From Lachnospiraceae bacterium (GTDB taxonomy: Bacteria; Bacillota; Clostridia; Lachnospirales; Lachnospiraceae), in NCBI GenBank assembly GCA_015056865.1, contig SVFM01000010.1:27682-91681 (forward strand): a DNA stretch of 64,000 nt, written 5' to 3'. The translations under genes were made by a program, and so were the position numbers. The notes below the pieces were generated by a model. That model was not told the origin of the DNA. It made no database searches and was given only the letters and a program-made list of their open reading frames with translations. Positions 63,365 to 64,000 of this stretch are shown one piece after another; positions within the stretch are counted from its first letter, which is position 1, and the number at the start of each line of letters is the position of its first letter.

Positions 63365-64000
63365 ATGAAACAAACAAGAAAAACTATATTTACCCTCCTT
63401 TTGGTGATGTTCATGGCCTTGATCCATGCAGGTAGCGCCTCAGCAACAGTGCCTGTCATCATCTTTGAGGGAATGCAAGAGGGATTTGTGTATACAGAAG
63501 CAAGCTCGTATACGGATACAGACCTGTTTGGGGGATTTCAGGATGTGATGCCCGGGGATAGACTGACCCAGATCATTCGTTTTGAAAACCAGGCAAAGGA
63601 CAGCGATTACATCAAACTGTATATCAAAGCACTGGTACATGATGAGCAAGGCAACCCCCTCGCATATGATGAAGTGCAGGAAGCTCTGGATGGAAAGGAC
63701 CAGAGCGGTCAGGCCGGACAGCGTAACGAAACTGTTGCCACCATGCAGGATTTCCTTTCTCAGCTGACCATGCGCATCTACAACGGCACCCAGCTGATCT
63801 ATGAAGCCTCCCCGGATCAGGCAGGCGCCCTGACAGACAACGTATACCTGGGGACCTTATTTACCGGGGAGAGTCTGGAACTGAAGGTGGAGCTGGATGT
63901 GCCCATAGAACTGGACAATACCTATGCCAACCGGGTGGGAGAAGTGGACTGGATCTTCCTGGCCGAGGGCTTTAACTATGAACAGCTGACTGTACACAAA
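63365..64000 (+). CDS. Secreted protein with ordinary signal peptide (3' truncated)
   Basis: The frame is open from ATG 63365 to the end of the window (212 codons visible); the stop lies outside. AAGGAGGG is 7 bases upstream. The signal peptide is KQTRKTIFTLLLVMFMALIHAG, ending SASA, thus of the ordinary AXA type, not SipW. The mature part contains DVMPGDRLTQIIRFENQA and DYIKLYIKAL, which resemble the fibre-type immunoglobulin pattern, and later TDNVYLGTLFTGES and GEVDWIFLAEGF. It may be a fibre subunit or an anchor. The function is unknown. Confidence 0.8.
   Translation, partial: MKQTRKTIFTLLLVMFMALIHAGSASATVPVIIFEGMQEGFVYTEASSYTDTDLFGGFQDVMPGDRLTQIIRFENQAKDSDYIKLYIKALVHDEQGNPLAYDEVQEALDGKDQSGQAGQRNETVATMQDFLSQLTMRIYNGTQLIYEASPDQAGALTDNVYLGTLFTGESLELKVELDVPIELDNTYANRVGEVDWIFLAEGFNYEQLTVHK

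Noticed and set aside
1..64000. tRNA, rRNA, CRISPR, insertion sequences or prophage
   Set aside because: Gaps are mostly below 140 bases and contain none of the expected structures or genes; the ORF6N gene alone is not enough for a prophage call.

Overview
This window looks like a chromosome segment of an anaerobic Firmicute of class Clostridia, most likely family Lachnospiraceae. The evidence is the six-cysteine SCIFF peptide with its radical-SAM maturase, the oxygen-independent HemZ gene, a TIGR04086-type membrane protein, Gram-positive gene orders (plsX-acpP-rnc-smc-ftsY; ylxM-ffh-rpsP-khpA-rimM-trmD-rplS; pyrH-frr-uppS-cdsA-dxr-rseP), AGGAGG ribosome sites and TTGACA/TATAAT promoters. I did not recognise a species. 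Almost every gene is on the + strand; the one clear minus-strand gene is a CNNM/CorC-type protein at 34322-35620. I see no rRNA, tRNA, CRISPR array, transposase or sortase.

Layout. 1-8423: the tail of a ceramidase-like protein, pheA, a DUF815 ATPase, an exopolyphosphatase/polyphosphate kinase pair, maf, a HAD phosphatase and a small acidic protein. 8530-17248: pyrimidine, translation, undecaprenol, phospholipid and isoprenoid genes, a site-2 protease, apt, the stringent-response RSH enzyme and an MBL hydrolase. 17315-24711: hemZ, a small islet with an ORF6N DNA-binding gene, hisS, aspS, a phosphopantetheinyl transferase and an HD protein. 24712-35620: a CNNM-type transporter behind an unusual leader, a cell-wall amidase, and a phosphate locus (pstSCAB, a Na/Pi cotransporter with a PhoU-like tail, a PhoB/PhoR-type pair). 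35765-41944: a TIGR04086 protein, the SCIFF genes, secDF and recJ. 42038-56581: housekeeping genes of lipid synthesis, chromosome structure, SRP and ribosome maturation, with ilvA, a YitT protein and a sugar kinase between them. 56674-64000: an accessory surface-protein cluster led by a SipW-type signal peptidase.

How the parts work together. The phosphate locus has its own regulators, and both pstS and the cotransporter gene carry 11-base-spaced TTTAC(A/T)-like repeats that look like Pho boxes. The ppx/ppk pair may link phosphate supply to polyphosphate. In the surface cluster, SipW probably processes four small cargo proteins whose signal peptides carry the G-(T/S)-x-A-(Y/W) motif. The same operon encodes an 1170-residue beta-helix protein and one more secreted protein, both with ordinary signal peptides. 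It resembles the TasA/SipW matrix-fibre system but is larger.

The most interesting observations are the surface-fibre cluster, an operator-like palindrome that recurs inside the ORF6N gene and across its probable transcription start, a leader ORF of 19 codons with five acidic residues plus hairpin before the CNNM gene, and an in-frame TrmD-acetyltransferase fusion.
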